From NCBI RefSeq assembly GCF_030816915.1, contig NZ_JAUSYN010000002.1:3237501-3301500 (forward strand): a DNA stretch of 64,000 bases, read 5' to 3'. This document shows, in pieces, positions 52,433 through 60,298 of this stretch (positions are counted from its first letter, which is position 1; every line of letters starts with the position of its first letter). The notes beneath the pieces are model-generated. The model was not told the origin of the DNA and searched no databases. It saw nothing but the letters and a program-made list of their open reading frames with translations. Source of the stretch: Streptomyces sp. B3I8. GTDB taxonomy: Bacteria; Actinomycetota; Actinomycetes; Streptomycetales; Streptomycetaceae. The position numbers and the translations under genes are program-made.

Positions 52433-53434
52433 TCACACCGAGCTGGGGAGCGCTTTCGCGCCATCTTCGGTGACCCTGGTGGCGCCGAAGTAGTCAGGGG
52501 TGTCCATCGGGTCAAACCGGATGACCGCCCCGGTTTTCGGCGCGTCGATCATGTATCCGCCGCCGACGTAGATGCCGACGTGGTGGATGGCCCGGGAGTT
52601 GGTCGGATCGTTGGAGAAGAACACGAGGTCACCGGGACGGAGTTCGCTCCGCTTGGGGTGCGGCCCGGCGTTGTACTGGTCGTTGGCGACGCGCGGCAGG
52701 GTGATGCCGACCTTGGCGTACGCGGCCTTGGTCAGCCCCGAGCAGTCGAACCGCCCACCTTCCGCGGCCGTTCCGTTCCCGCCCCACAGATACGGCGTCC
52801 CGAGCTTGGACTGCGCGTAGTTGATGGCCGCCGCGGCCTGCTCGCTGGGCTCCACCGTCGTCACGGGCGCGGCGAAGCTCTCGGCGAGCGTGGTGATCGT
52901 CTTGACGTAGTTCCGCGTCTCGGAGTACGGCGGCACGCCGTTGTAGCGGAGCACGGCGTCGGGGCCCGCGTTGTACGCGGCGAGCATGTTCTGGGTGGGG
53001 TCGCCGGAGGCGCTCTTGACGTACTCGGCGAGCTTGCAGTCGTAGGCGGCGGCGGAGGGGATCGCGTCGGCGGGGTCCCAGACGTCGCGCCGGCCGTCCC
53101 CGTTGCCGTCGACACCGTGGGTGGCCCAGGTGCTGGGGATGAACTGGGCTATCCCCTCGGCCGCCGCCGCGCTCCGCGCCTTCGGGTTGAACCCGCTCTC
53201 CTGGTAGAGCTGAGAGGCGAGCAGCGCCGGGTTGAGGGCGGCGCAGGTGTTGCCGTACTTCTGTACGAGGTCCTGGTACGCACCCGGTACGGCACCCTTC
53301 GCGAGCGCCACGGCACCGCCACCGACGCCGTTGGCCATGTTCCCGGCGACCATGTAGACCCCGACGACGAGCGCCATCACGAAGCCGAGGCCACCGCCTG
53401 CGGCAACGGTGACCCAGATCCATGTCCTACGCAC
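52433..53434 (-). CDS. Cell-wall hydrolase: lytic transglycosylase plus NlpC/P60 peptidase
   Basis: About 333 residues. An N-terminal membrane helix (IWVTVAAGGGLGFVMALVVG) is followed by an SLT domain (NPALLASQLYQESGFNPKAR with catalytic Glu, then AEGIAQFIPSTWATHG and MLAAYNAGPDAV). A C-terminal NlpC/P60 domain carries catalytic Cys in GRFDCSGLTKAAYAKVG and His in AIHHVGIYVGGGYMIDAPK. The protein should cut both glycan strands and peptide stems of peptidoglycan. The same two-domain design is seen in ICE/Tn916-type Orf14 proteins, but this copy is chromosomal core. GTG 53434 is preceded by GAGGGG. Confidence 0.92.
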   Translation of the reverse strand: MRRTWIWVTVAAGGGLGFVMALVVGVYMVAGNMANGVGGGAVALAKGAVPGAYQDLVQKYGNTCAALNPALLASQLYQESGFNPKARSAAAAEGIAQFIPSTWATHGVDGNGDGRRDVWDPADAIPSAAAYDCKLAEYVKSASGDPTQNMLAAYNAGPDAVLRYNGVPPYSETRNYVKTITTLAESFAAPVTTVEPSEQAAAAINYAQSKLGTPYLWGGNGTAAEGGRFDCSGLTKAAYAKVGITLPRVANDQYNAGPHPKRSELRPGDLVFFSNDPTNSRAIHHVGIYVGGGYMIDAPKTGAVIRFDPMDTPDYFGATRVTEDGAKALPSSV

Positions 53435-53506
53435 CGTCAACCGCCCCTCGCCGGTCGGGAGTCCACCGCCCGTCAGTTTAGAGGCGGGAAGGCGCCGAGG
53501 GAATGA

Positions 53507-54406
53507 TCACAATTGCGCCATGGCGGTGCGGTACAGCCGCCACGCGTCCTCCCCAACGACGACGCTGTACGACACGTCCGCGGTGGCACCGCCCTCCTCA
53601 TGGCCACCGATGACGCCGACGACCTCCCCGGCCCGGTCCACCCAGGGGCTGCCGCTGGTACCGCCGGTGAAGCCGGGGCAGTCGACGCGCTGCTGGGTGA
53701 GGCCGAGAGCGACGGGCCGGGCGGTACAGGCGATCGGGGTCTCGCGGGCATCGGGATACCCGACGACGGTGACGACGCCGACGCCGATGCCGATGCCTAT
53801 GCCGTCGCTGCCGCCGCCCCTCCCGTCGTGCGGTGGCCCGGTGGGAAAGGCGCCGGCCCCGACCACGTCCTCCACACCCCGGCCGCCGCCGTCCTCGCCG
53901 TCCTCGGCGTCCTGGGTGTCCAGCACGGCGAAGGCGAGGTCGTGGTCCTCGTCCGCGCCCTCGGCCCACGCGTCGTCGTAGAGGACGTTCCGCACCTTCC
54001 ACACCCCGTAGGGCGCCGCACCGTCCCGGTACCCCGGCGCGAACCACAGCGGCCCGCCGCCGTCCACGCAGTGCGCGGCGGTGACGATCAGGTCGTGGCG
54101 GGGGCTGTGCACGACGGAGGCGGTACAGAAATGCCGGCCGCCACCGCCACCGCCACCGCTGTCGCCGTCGTCGTCGCCGTCGCCGTCGAGGAGGACGCCG
54201 ACGCGTGCGGTGCGCGGCGACGGCGGGGCGGTGCGGGTCACCCCGAGGGGCGGGCGCCCGGTCCCCTCGTCGGCGGAGGCCACGCTGACGCACGTGCCGG
54301 TGAGCAGCACCGCACAGCCGAGCAGCAGGTGCCGCGACCAGGAGCGGCGAGGGCGGCGGCCGTGGTGACGAGGGCCGCCACCCGGCGCGCGTCGGGGGCG
54401 CTTCAT
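53507..54406 (-). CDS. Secreted trypsin-like serine protease
   Basis: 299 residues. Signal peptide with RRSWSRHLLLGCAVLLTGTC and a cleavage near SVASADE. The S1 fold has catalytic His in LIVTAAHCVDGGGPL, Asp in DEDHDLAFAVLD and Ser in FTGGTSGSPWVDRAG. Two low-complexity inserts are unusual: DGDGDDDGDSGGGGGGGR before the His strand and DGIGIGIGVGVV in the second barrel, both encoded by short tandem repeats. Start at ATG 54406. Activation and substrate are unknown. Confidence 0.85.
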   Translation of the reverse strand: MKRPRRAPGGGPRHHGRRPRRSWSRHLLLGCAVLLTGTCVSVASADEGTGRPPLGVTRTAPPSPRTARVGVLLDGDGDDDGDSGGGGGGGRHFCTASVVHSPRHDLIVTAAHCVDGGGPLWFAPGYRDGAAPYGVWKVRNVLYDDAWAEGADEDHDLAFAVLDTQDAEDGEDGGGRGVEDVVGAGAFPTGPPHDGRGGGSDGIGIGIGVGVVTVVGYPDARETPIACTARPVALGLTQQRVDCPGFTGGTSGSPWVDRAGEVVGVIGGHEEGGATADVSYSVVVGEDAWRLYRTAMAQL

Positions 54407-54437
54407 GTCAGCCGGGGAGTACCCCCGGGCCCGTCGG

Positions 54438-54878
54438 TCACACGCGGCACTCGGCCCACAGCAGCTTGCCGCCGTGCGAGGAGCCGAGCTCGCGGAGGGT
54501 GTAGCCGCCGTAGTCGTCGGCGCACGCCCGTACGAGGTGGAGGCCGCGCCCCGACTCCGCGCACGGGTCCGCCGCTCCCGGCGGCACGCCCGCGCCCCGT
54601 CCGCCGAAGCCGGGCGGCAGGGCGGAACTCCGGTCCCACACCCCGACCCGCAACCGCCCGCGCATGCCGTCGAACCGGATGCGCAGGGCGTACTCCCCCT
54701 TCGTGTGCGTCTGCGCGTTGGCGAGCAACTCGGCGGCCAGCAGCTCGGCGGTCGGGGTGTGCGGCTCCAGCCCGTAACTGCCCAGCACCCGCCGCAGCGT
54801 GCTGCGCCCGATCCCGGGCGCCCTTGGATCATGCGGAAGATGGAGGGTGTAGGCCCAGGACGGCGCTACGGTTGCCAT
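54438..54878 (-). CDS. RsbW-like ATPase of a WhiJ-type module
   Basis: 146 residues of the HATPase_c_2 (anti-sigma kinase-like) fold: VRRVLGSYGLEP region, AELLAAELLANAQTHTKGEY (N box), LRVGVWDRSS (D box) and SGRGLHLVRACADDYGGYTL (G box). The kinase-like residues are intact. Proteins of this type are encoded beside WhiJ-like regulators and DUF397 genes in many Streptomyces loci (AbaA/WhiJ clusters); the divergent neighbour fits. Start at ATG 54878. Confidence 0.88.
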   Translation of the reverse strand: MATVAPSWAYTLHLPHDPRAPGIGRSTLRRVLGSYGLEPHTPTAELLAAELLANAQTHTKGEYALRIRFDGMRGRLRVGVWDRSSALPPGFGGRGAGVPPGAADPCAESGRGLHLVRACADDYGGYTLRELGSSHGGKLLWAECRV

Positions 54879-54969
54879 GCAGGACTCCGATCACTGAGGG
54901 GAGTGGGAGGGGTGCGGAGGGTTCCCCGCGCACGGCATGACGGTAGCGGCAACCTCTAAGTTATTAGAC

Positions 54970-54991
54970 CTAAAAGCCCAAAGGGCTTTAG
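54970..54991. promoter_or_regulatory. AT-rich inverted repeat between the divergent WhiJ-module genes
   Basis: CTAAAAGCCC-AAA-GGGCTTTAG has a nearly perfect stem (one extra A in the left arm). It lies in a 40-base AT-rich island, rare here, between the ATPase start at 54878 and the regulator start at about 55043. A likely operator of the DUF5753 regulator. Confidence 0.5.
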
Positions 54992-55042
54992 CTTTCATGC
55001 ATGTGAGTGACACGTGGGAGCCGGAGGGGACGAACGTTGACC

Positions 55043-55888
55043 ATGAGAAGCACACCCACCGTGCGTCAACTGCGGTTGGGCGCCGAACTGCGCAAGCTCC
55101 GGGAGCGCGCCGGCCTCACCTCCACGCAGGCCGCCCAGCTCCTGGGCATCAAGCAGAACCAGGTCAGCAACATGGAGGCCGCGCGGCACGGGGTGAGCCC
55201 CGACCGCCTGCGCACCATCGCCTGCCACTACGACTGCTCGGACAAGGCCCTCGTCGAGGCTCTCGCCACGATGACCCCCGACCGCAGGCGCGGCTGGTGG
55301 GAGGAGTACCGCGAGATCCTCCCCACCGGGATGCTGAACCTGGCGGAACTGGAGCACTACGCCACGCGCCTGCGCACCGCCGTCACGGTGCACGTCCCCG
55401 GCCTCTTCCAGACGACGGAGTACGCCCGGGAGATCTTCCGTCAGGCGGTGCCGGAGCTGCCGCCGCCGGACGTGGAGCACCGGGTCTCGTTCCGGGTCAA
55501 GCGTCAGGGCATCCTCTTCCGCGACGACCCGACCCCGCACCAGGTGATCATCCACGAGGCCGCCCTGCGCATGCGGTTCGGCGGCGCCGACATCAGCCGG
55601 GCGCAGCTCAAGCACCTGCTGGACATGAACGAGCGCGACCACATCCGCATCCAGGTCATCCCCTTCGACGCGAACACCTTCCCCGGCTCGGGCCAGTCGA
55701 TCTACTACGCCGAGGGACCCGTGCCACAACTCGACACCGTCAACCTCGACCAGTCGCACGGCCCGGTCTTCCTCGACGCCGAGGCACAGCTGAACAAGTA
55801 CCGCGTACTGCTCGACCGGATGGAGGCCGCGGCCCTCACGCGGGAGCAGTCGTCGACGTTCATCCACACCATCCTCAAGACCCTGTGA
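55043..55888 (+). CDS. WhiJ-like HTH regulator with DUF5753 domain
   Basis: 281 residues from ATG 55043; TTG 55037 has GGAGGGG at ideal distance and may be the real start. The XRE HTH is at about 8-65 (RLGAELRKLRERAGLTSTQA, AQLLGIKQNQVSNMEAARHG). DUF5753 follows (WWEEYREILPTGMLNLAELE, TVHVPGLFQTTEYAREIFRQ, IRIQVIPFDANTFPGSGQSI). Such regulators act with small DUF397 proteins to time differentiation; the DUF397 gene begins 11 bases after the stop. Confidence 0.92.
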   Translation: MRSTPTVRQLRLGAELRKLRERAGLTSTQAAQLLGIKQNQVSNMEAARHGVSPDRLRTIACHYDCSDKALVEALATMTPDRRRGWWEEYREILPTGMLNLAELEHYATRLRTAVTVHVPGLFQTTEYAREIFRQAVPELPPPDVEHRVSFRVKRQGILFRDDPTPHQVIIHEAALRMRFGGADISRAQLKHLLDMNERDHIRIQVIPFDANTFPGSGQSIYYAEGPVPQLDTVNLDQSHGPVFLDAEAQLNKYRVLLDRMEAAALTREQSSTFIHTILKTL

Positions 55889-55899
55889 AGGAGCCCGGA

Positions 55900-56097
55900 A
55901 TGCCGATACCGACCTGGCAGAAGTCCTCGTACTGCCCGGAGGGCAACTCCTGCGTGCACGTTGCCGCCGTGGACCCCGCCGGGGTCGTCCTCGTGACCGA
56001 GAGCGGGGACCCCGCGGGAACCGTCGTCGCCGCACCCGGCGCCGCCTTCGGCGCCCTCCTGCGGACCCTGAAGTCGAGGGAGAAAACGGATGTCTGA
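55900..56097 (+). CDS. DUF397 protein
   Basis: 65 residues, PIPTWQKSSYCPEGNSCVHV, then AAVDPAGVVLVTESGDPAGT and a C-terminal AFGALLRTLKSREKTDV. W-K-S-S-Y and the CVHVA strand are the DUF397 marks. GAAGGAG precedes ATG 55900. DUF397 proteins are thought to relieve or tune their WhiJ-like partner. The next gene overlaps it by eight bases. Confidence 0.92.
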   Translation: MPIPTWQKSSYCPEGNSCVHVAAVDPAGVVLVTESGDPAGTVVAAPGAAFGALLRTLKSREKTDV

Positions 56098-56350
56098 CGT
56101 ACCCTCCGGCCTGGTCTGGGAGCGGGCCGCGCCGCCGGACGACCCCGGGCCCGGGCCCTGGATCGAGATCGCGTACGGCGAGGGATACGCGGAGGGCGAC
56201 CCCGAGGCCCCCGTCTACCTCCGCGAGACCAGCGCCCCGGACACCGTCGTCACGACGAACCGCCGCAAGTGGGAGGCGTTCGTACTCGGCGTCCAGGCGG
56301 GCGAGTTCGACCACTTCGTGGAGGGAGTGGAGGGCGTGGAGGGGCCATAG
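56090..56350 (+). CDS. Small DUF397-associated protein
   Basis: 86 residues. The middle part reads WIEIAYGEGYAEGDPEAPVY, then LRETSAPDTVVTTNRRKWEA and FVLGVQAGEFDHFVEGVEGV. The ending (W-x-A-F-x-x-G-x-x-x-G-E-F) is that of a second DUF397-like group seen in Streptomyces. Starts inside the DUF397 gene, so it is translated in the same operon and probably acts on the same regulator. Confidence 0.75.
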   Translation: MSDVPSGLVWERAAPPDDPGPGPWIEIAYGEGYAEGDPEAPVYLRETSAPDTVVTTNRRKWEAFVLGVQAGEFDHFVEGVEGVEGP

Positions 56351-56439
56351 GGGCCGCACGTCCGGACGACGGTGACGTCAGGACCGTGGGCGAGACGACC
56401 GACGGCCCTGACGTCACGAACCGAACCCCGAGTCCGGCT

Positions 56440-56826
56440 CTACTGGGGCTTGAAGGAACGGATCTGGTAGCTGCCCTGGAGGTTGCCGCCCGCCTGGGAC
56501 GGGGTGGAGCCGACGCGGCCGTGGTAGTTCGTGCGCGTGTAGTACTGCACGCGGTGCCCGGTGTTGTTCCTCACCGAACGCACGTTGCTCCCACGCTGGA
56601 TGAAGGAACAGTCGTCGGCGGTGTTGGCCTTCCTGGCCTGCGACCACTGACAGCGGGTGCCCCCGCCGTTCCAGTCGCTGTAGATGCAGAAGTATCCGGG
56701 GGTGCAGCGGTAGGCGGCCCGGCTGCCGGAGGCGCCTGGGGCCGCGGACGCGGTGGGTACGGCGCCGAGGGCGGCGACCAGGGCCACCGCGGCCACGGCG
56801 AACGAGCGGATACGGGTGCGACGCAT
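56440..56826 (-). CDS. Peptidase inhibitor family I36 protein
   Basis: 128 residues. Signal peptide RIRSFAVAAVALVAALGAVP with cleavage after ASA. The mature part contains RCTPGYFCIYSDWNGGGTRC and NTGHRVQYYTRTNYHGRVGS, the beta/gamma-crystallin-like pattern of I36 inhibitors (SMPI type), with four cysteines for two disulfides. It could inhibit metalloproteases or merely bind calcium. Start at ATG 56826, convergent with the WhiJ module. Confidence 0.87.
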   Translation of the reverse strand: MRRTRIRSFAVAAVALVAALGAVPTASAAPGASGSRAAYRCTPGYFCIYSDWNGGGTRCQWSQARKANTADDCSFIQRGSNVRSVRNNTGHRVQYYTRTNYHGRVGSTPSQAGGNLQGSYQIRSFKPQ

Positions 56827-57084
56827 GGCACAGCTCCTGTTCCTCGTCGCCGGCGGGAGCGGTCACGCCGCTCCGGACCGGCTGAGCAGAACCGTTCGAG
56901 AGCAGGCAGAGGCACGGCGCGCCGAGGGCACGGGTGGTCGGCCTGCGGGACGCCGTCAGTATGGTTCGCATCCATACGTCCGCTTGGCGCGTTCTCCTGC
57001 CGATTCACCCGATTGCCGGAGCGCCAGAGCGTGTGCGGTGTGGTAGGCCCGCTACCCGGTGCGCCGTTGTGCGCGCGGCGGAAG
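56827..57084. other. Gap upstream of the I36 gene
   Basis: About 260 bases; nothing recognised apart from space for the inhibitor gene's promoter. Confidence 0.35.
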
Positions 57085-57711
57085 TCAGCGCTCGTGGGAG
57101 GGCCGCGGCGGGCCCGGCCGCCGCGTCGCGTCCTCGGTGAAGCGGGCCGCGTCGGCCGCCGTGATCTCGACGTGGTCGACCTCGTTGTGGCCGAGACCGA
57201 CCAGCCGCAGGTACTCCGTGGGCTCCCGGCGGAGGTCGCGCGTGAACGCTCGCCGAACGTCGCGTCGTCGTCGGTGCGCCGCCGGACGAGGCCACGCGGA
57301 CGTTCGCGTGGCCGTCCTTCTTCGACCTCGGCGTAAGAGGTGGCGGCGCCCTCGCCGTCGGGCGCGTCCAGGGTGGAGGGCGTGCGGGTGAGGAGGGGCG
57401 GCGAGGCCGGGGCGAGCCTCCACCCGCACCTCGTCCCGTTCGCTCTCGTCCTCGGGCGCGCGCTCGACGCCGGGCGCAACGCGCTCCGCGAGGTCGGAGA
57501 AGGGCCACCCCTCCCGCTCCCCGAGCACCTGAGCCCACTCGGCGGCACGCCGCAGATACTCCCGCATCAGCAACGCCCGGGAGTTGGCGTGCACGTACGC
57601 GGCGGCATCGTCACCCCAGTCGATTCCGCGCAGCCGCGCCAGAACGGTTCGGCTCGGCTCCAGCTCTTCCGGACGACCCGTTTACTGCGGGATCTTCGCG
57701 GGGCCGATCAC
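57085..57711 (-). pseudogene. Decayed gene downstream of DUF6507, opening with a 9-codon stub
   Basis: GTG 57711 overlaps the DUF6507 stop (GTGA) and opens VIGPAKIPQ, then TAA at 57684-57682. That start recalls large putative type VII-secreted proteins of Streptomyces, from memory. The same frame continues after the stop with VLARLRGIDWGDDAAAYVHA and LMREYLRRAAEWAQVLGERE. It then appears to shift near 57420 to a frame with TLDAPDGEGAATSYAEVEEG and to shift back near 57250 to REPTEYLRLVGLGHNEVDHV, ending at 57085. It looks like an internal deletion joined to a decayed tail. The original function is unproven. Confidence 0.55.
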
Positions 57712-58100
57712 CCGGTCTGCACCCCGGGCGTCTTCGGGTCGAGGTCGGGCGCCGACAGGGCCTTGTGCTGCGCCTCGGCCGCCATCTCCTCGTCACCGTT
57801 GAGATAGGCCGTCGTCGCGTCGACCGCGCCCTGCAGGGACTTGCCCGCCCGGGCCGCGATGAACTTGAGGTCCGTCGTCGCGTGCTCCGCGTACTGCGAC
57901 AGGGCCAGCGCGACCAGGCCGCCCTGGGCCTTCTCGCCGCCCTGCCCCCCGCCCTCGGCGGAGATCGTGCCGGCGTTGGTCGCCGCGGACGTCAGATGTG
58001 TCCCGTACGACTTCGCGTGCTTCTCGATGTTCGACGCCGTCTCGCCGGTCGTCTTCAACACGCTCGAAATGCCCTGCGGCTTCAGATCCCAGCCCGACAC
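57708..58100 (-). CDS. DUF6507 family protein
   Basis: 130 residues: [20 protein letters not shown], then [20 protein letters not shown] and a long helix [20 protein letters not shown]. No signal peptide. DUF6507 proteins are ESAT-6/WXG-like helical hairpins in length and pattern and are encoded with such proteins in Streptomyces. Probably forms a pair with the next gene product. Start at ATG 58100, 140 bases after the pore-forming ESAT-6-like gene. Confidence 0.85.
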   Translation of the reverse strand: MSGWDLKPQGISSVLKTTGETASNIEKHAKSYGTHLTSAATNAGTISAEGGGQGGEKAQGGLVALALSQYAEHATTDLKFIAARAGKSLQGAVDATTAYLNGDEEMAAEAQHKALSAPDLDPKTPGVQTG

Positions 58101-58241
58101 GTGCGCACCCCCGTGCTCGTCAGTCCGTCCATGTCCCGTTCCGGCGCCGGGGCCCCTTGCCGTCGTACCGGCCCCGGCGCCGCCGCTCCTGCCTGTCTCT
58201 CACACACCGTCGGTGACCGGCCACCGGCCACCGGCCCGGTG

Positions 58242-58556
58242 TCAGCCGATGTTGTCGACCGCCGACTTGGCCCGCGAGAGCGTCGACTGCGCGGTGCCGT
58301 CGTTCTTCTCCAGCGTCGTCTTCACCAGCGTGATGATGTTCTTGACCTCCTGCGAGGCCCGGTTCCACCGCTGCTCCTTGCCGTGGTACTCGTCCGCCAC
58401 GCCGTCCGCGGTGAAGTCCGACATCGCCGCCTTGACCTGCCGGTCGCGCGCCGCGATGACCTCTTCCAGCCGGCCCACGACCGCCTGGATGTTGATCTGC
58501 GTGTCACCCGACGCACCCGTGTCGTACGAGCGACGATCCATTCCCTGCGCCATCAC
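58242..58556 (-). CDS. ESAT-6-like small helical protein
   Basis: 104 residues. After a short leader (MAQGMDRRSYDTGASGDTQI) there is a helix-turn-helix hairpin: VVGRLEEVIAARDRQVKAAM and EQRWNRASQEVKNIITLVKT. W-N-R sits near the turn in place of WxG. It matches what is annotated as a pore-forming ESAT-6 family protein in Streptomyces. Members of the superfamily leave the cell by type VII secretion without a signal peptide, but no EccC or EccD gene is in the window. Confidence 0.85.
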   Translation of the reverse strand: MMAQGMDRRSYDTGASGDTQINIQAVVGRLEEVIAARDRQVKAAMSDFTADGVADEYHGKEQRWNRASQEVKNIITLVKTTLEKNDGTAQSTLSRAKSAVDNIG

Positions 58557-58624
58557 ACACCACTCCCCGTGAGAAGAAATTCAGCCCTGCCCGCGCAGCG
58601 ACCCGTGGCGGGCCCCGAACGCCC

Positions 58625-58957
58625 CTAGCGGGCGCCGAACCGCGCCCCGTCGAAATTGGCCGCCGACATCTGCTGCTTCGCGTTGTCGCCCTGCTCCTGG
58701 TCTCCGGATCCGAAGGCCGACTCCATGCCCGACTGCCCGCCGAGGATCGCCGACAGCGAGGCGTTCAGGTCGGTCGTGATCGAATCGGCCCGCGCCTTGA
58801 ACCGGTCGAAGGCCACCCGGCCCCCACCGTTGAACTTGCCCTCCAGCGGCTGCGCGGCCTGCACGAGCTGACGGATCAGCGTGCCCAGGTCGTCACCCGA
58901 CCCGCGCGAGTCCCGCATCAGCGTCTGCAGGGTCTGGGCACCCATGTCGAACTTCAT
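58625..58957 (-). CDS. WXG100-like protein, first gene of the leftward cluster
   Basis: 110 residues: FDMGAQTLQTLMRDSRGSGD, LGTLIRQLVQAAQPLEGKFN and GGGRVAFDRFKARADSITTD, a helical hairpin with G-K-F-N-G-G-G-R at the turn in place of WxG. A flexible Gly/Ser/Gln tail follows. AGGGGGA precedes ATG 58957, which is preferred over longer frames to 59203. It heads the set of three small genes and is divergent from the conjugation-like cluster. Confidence 0.82.
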   Translation of the reverse strand: MKFDMGAQTLQTLMRDSRGSGDDLGTLIRQLVQAAQPLEGKFNGGGRVAFDRFKARADSITTDLNASLSAILGGQSGMESAFGSGDQEQGDNAKQQMSAANFDGARFGAR

Positions 58958-59674
58958 GCGATCGATCCCCCTGACTGTTCCGACTCTCTGCGTCCTGCGT
59001 TCGTGCGTTCTTACGTCTGCCTTACGCCTGACTCCCGTACCACTGTTCCCCAGGCAGCTCAACTCGCGCAACCGAGCTACGTAACAGGCTTGCCACAGCA
59101 AACACAACAGTCCGCGACACGGGCAACGAAGGAGGCCCGGCCACCCTCCCGTCGGCCACCCGTGCCCCCCGCGCCCCCGCCTCCCCACCCGACCGTCCTC
59201 CAACGGCGTTAACCTTCATTCGGACGGGTGATGCACCGCCCCGGCGAACTGCCGAGCCGTCAACCGACGGCACGTCAGTCCCCGGCGGGACGGCGCGCGG
59301 GGGTCGCACCGTCGCGCGGCGGCCTCATCCGGGCCGTCGAGGAGGGGCTCGGGTCGCGGCGGCGCACACCGTCGACGTGACGGGGCCTCAGGGGCGTAAA
59401 GGGGCTAACGACCGGACCACGGCACAGGTTCCGCCATCATGTCATTGCCCGGCGTAATCCGCCGTGATACACAGAGTGACCATACGATTCCCCGCACGCC
59501 GCCCCGAGTCCCCCAGGAGACGCCCGGCGGTCCGGAAGACAAGAGAACAGACGAAACTCGCCAATCAATGACGCCAAGTCGACATACGACAGCGGCATTG
59601 TCAGCGAGAATGAGCCTGGCCTCCGTGCGGTAAGACAGAGGTGCACAGGTTCGGAGAACTACCCGACAGGGGCG
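58958..59674. other. 717-base divergent control region
   Basis: No gene supported. The left part (58960-59110) is AT-richer with TTGTGT and TTACGT (minus strand) 17 bases apart, a possible promoter for the ESAT-6-like genes. The right part (59500-59640) is also AT-rich and must hold the promoter of the rightward cluster. No perfect inverted repeat was found. Confidence 0.4.
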
Positions 59675-59992
59675 GTGACTTACATGCTTTTCGCGGCCGA
59701 AAAAGGCGACATCAACACCATCATCGGCGGAATCGCCCCAGACTGGGGTCCGTTCGGCAGTCTCGGCAACGAGGCCCGCGTGATGGTCGAGGTCGTCATG
59801 GCCGTCGCCATTCTGCTCTGCCTCGCCATCGCCATCTGGGGCGCGGCCAAGCAGCGCATCGGCGCAACGGCCCTGCGCGACACGTTCAGCGCGGAACAGG
59901 GCAAGGGCCTGATCGTCGCCGGCCTGACCGGGGTCTTCATCATCGGCTCGCTCGGCACAGTGTTCACGATCGTGTACGGCATGGCCGTCTAG
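59675..59992 (+). CDS. Two-helix membrane protein, VirB2-like (cmd-type cluster)
   Basis: 105 residues from GTG 59675 (ATG 59684 also possible). Two membrane helices, VMVEVVMAVAILLCLAIAIW and LIVAGLTGVFIIGSLGTVFT, are separated by a basic cytoplasmic loop (GAAKQRIGATALRDTF). Size and topology recall VirB2-like pilins or TrbC. It is the first gene of a rightward set that I believe corresponds to the S. coelicolor cmdABCDEF cluster (SCO4126-4131), whose loss alters sporulation and antibiotic output. The assignment is by order and topology. Confidence 0.78.
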   Translation: MTYMLFAAEKGDINTIIGGIAPDWGPFGSLGNEARVMVEVVMAVAILLCLAIAIWGAAKQRIGATALRDTFSAEQGKGLIVAGLTGVFIIGSLGTVFTIVYGMAV

Positions 59993-60298
59993 CACGCCGA
60001 CGGCGGCCGTCCGGCACCCCGTCGGTCCCCGCCGGGCGCACTCCCGGCCCCGTCGACCCGTCCGCCTTTCGCGCCCCACCGGTTGAGGTTCCGCTTACCT
60101 GATGTCCAGTCACCATCGAGCCGTCGCACCGCACTCCCCCGAGGGGCAGCGCGGCTACCGTCGTACCCCGGCGCGCTCCGCCGGTACACGGTCGGCGGAA
60201 CCGGAGCGGGCCGGCGCGAAGTGCTCCGGCACGAGTGCGAGTACCGGCACAAGGGCATGGTCGAGGACGAGGTCGAGGTCGGAGGGGGCGTGGGCGGC

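Noticed and set aside
52433..53506. c-di-AMP (ydaO-type) riboswitch before the NlpC/P60-SLT hydrolase
   Set aside because: Only about 70 bases separate its start from the upstream protease gene, too short for the riboswitch, and no typical conserved core was seen.
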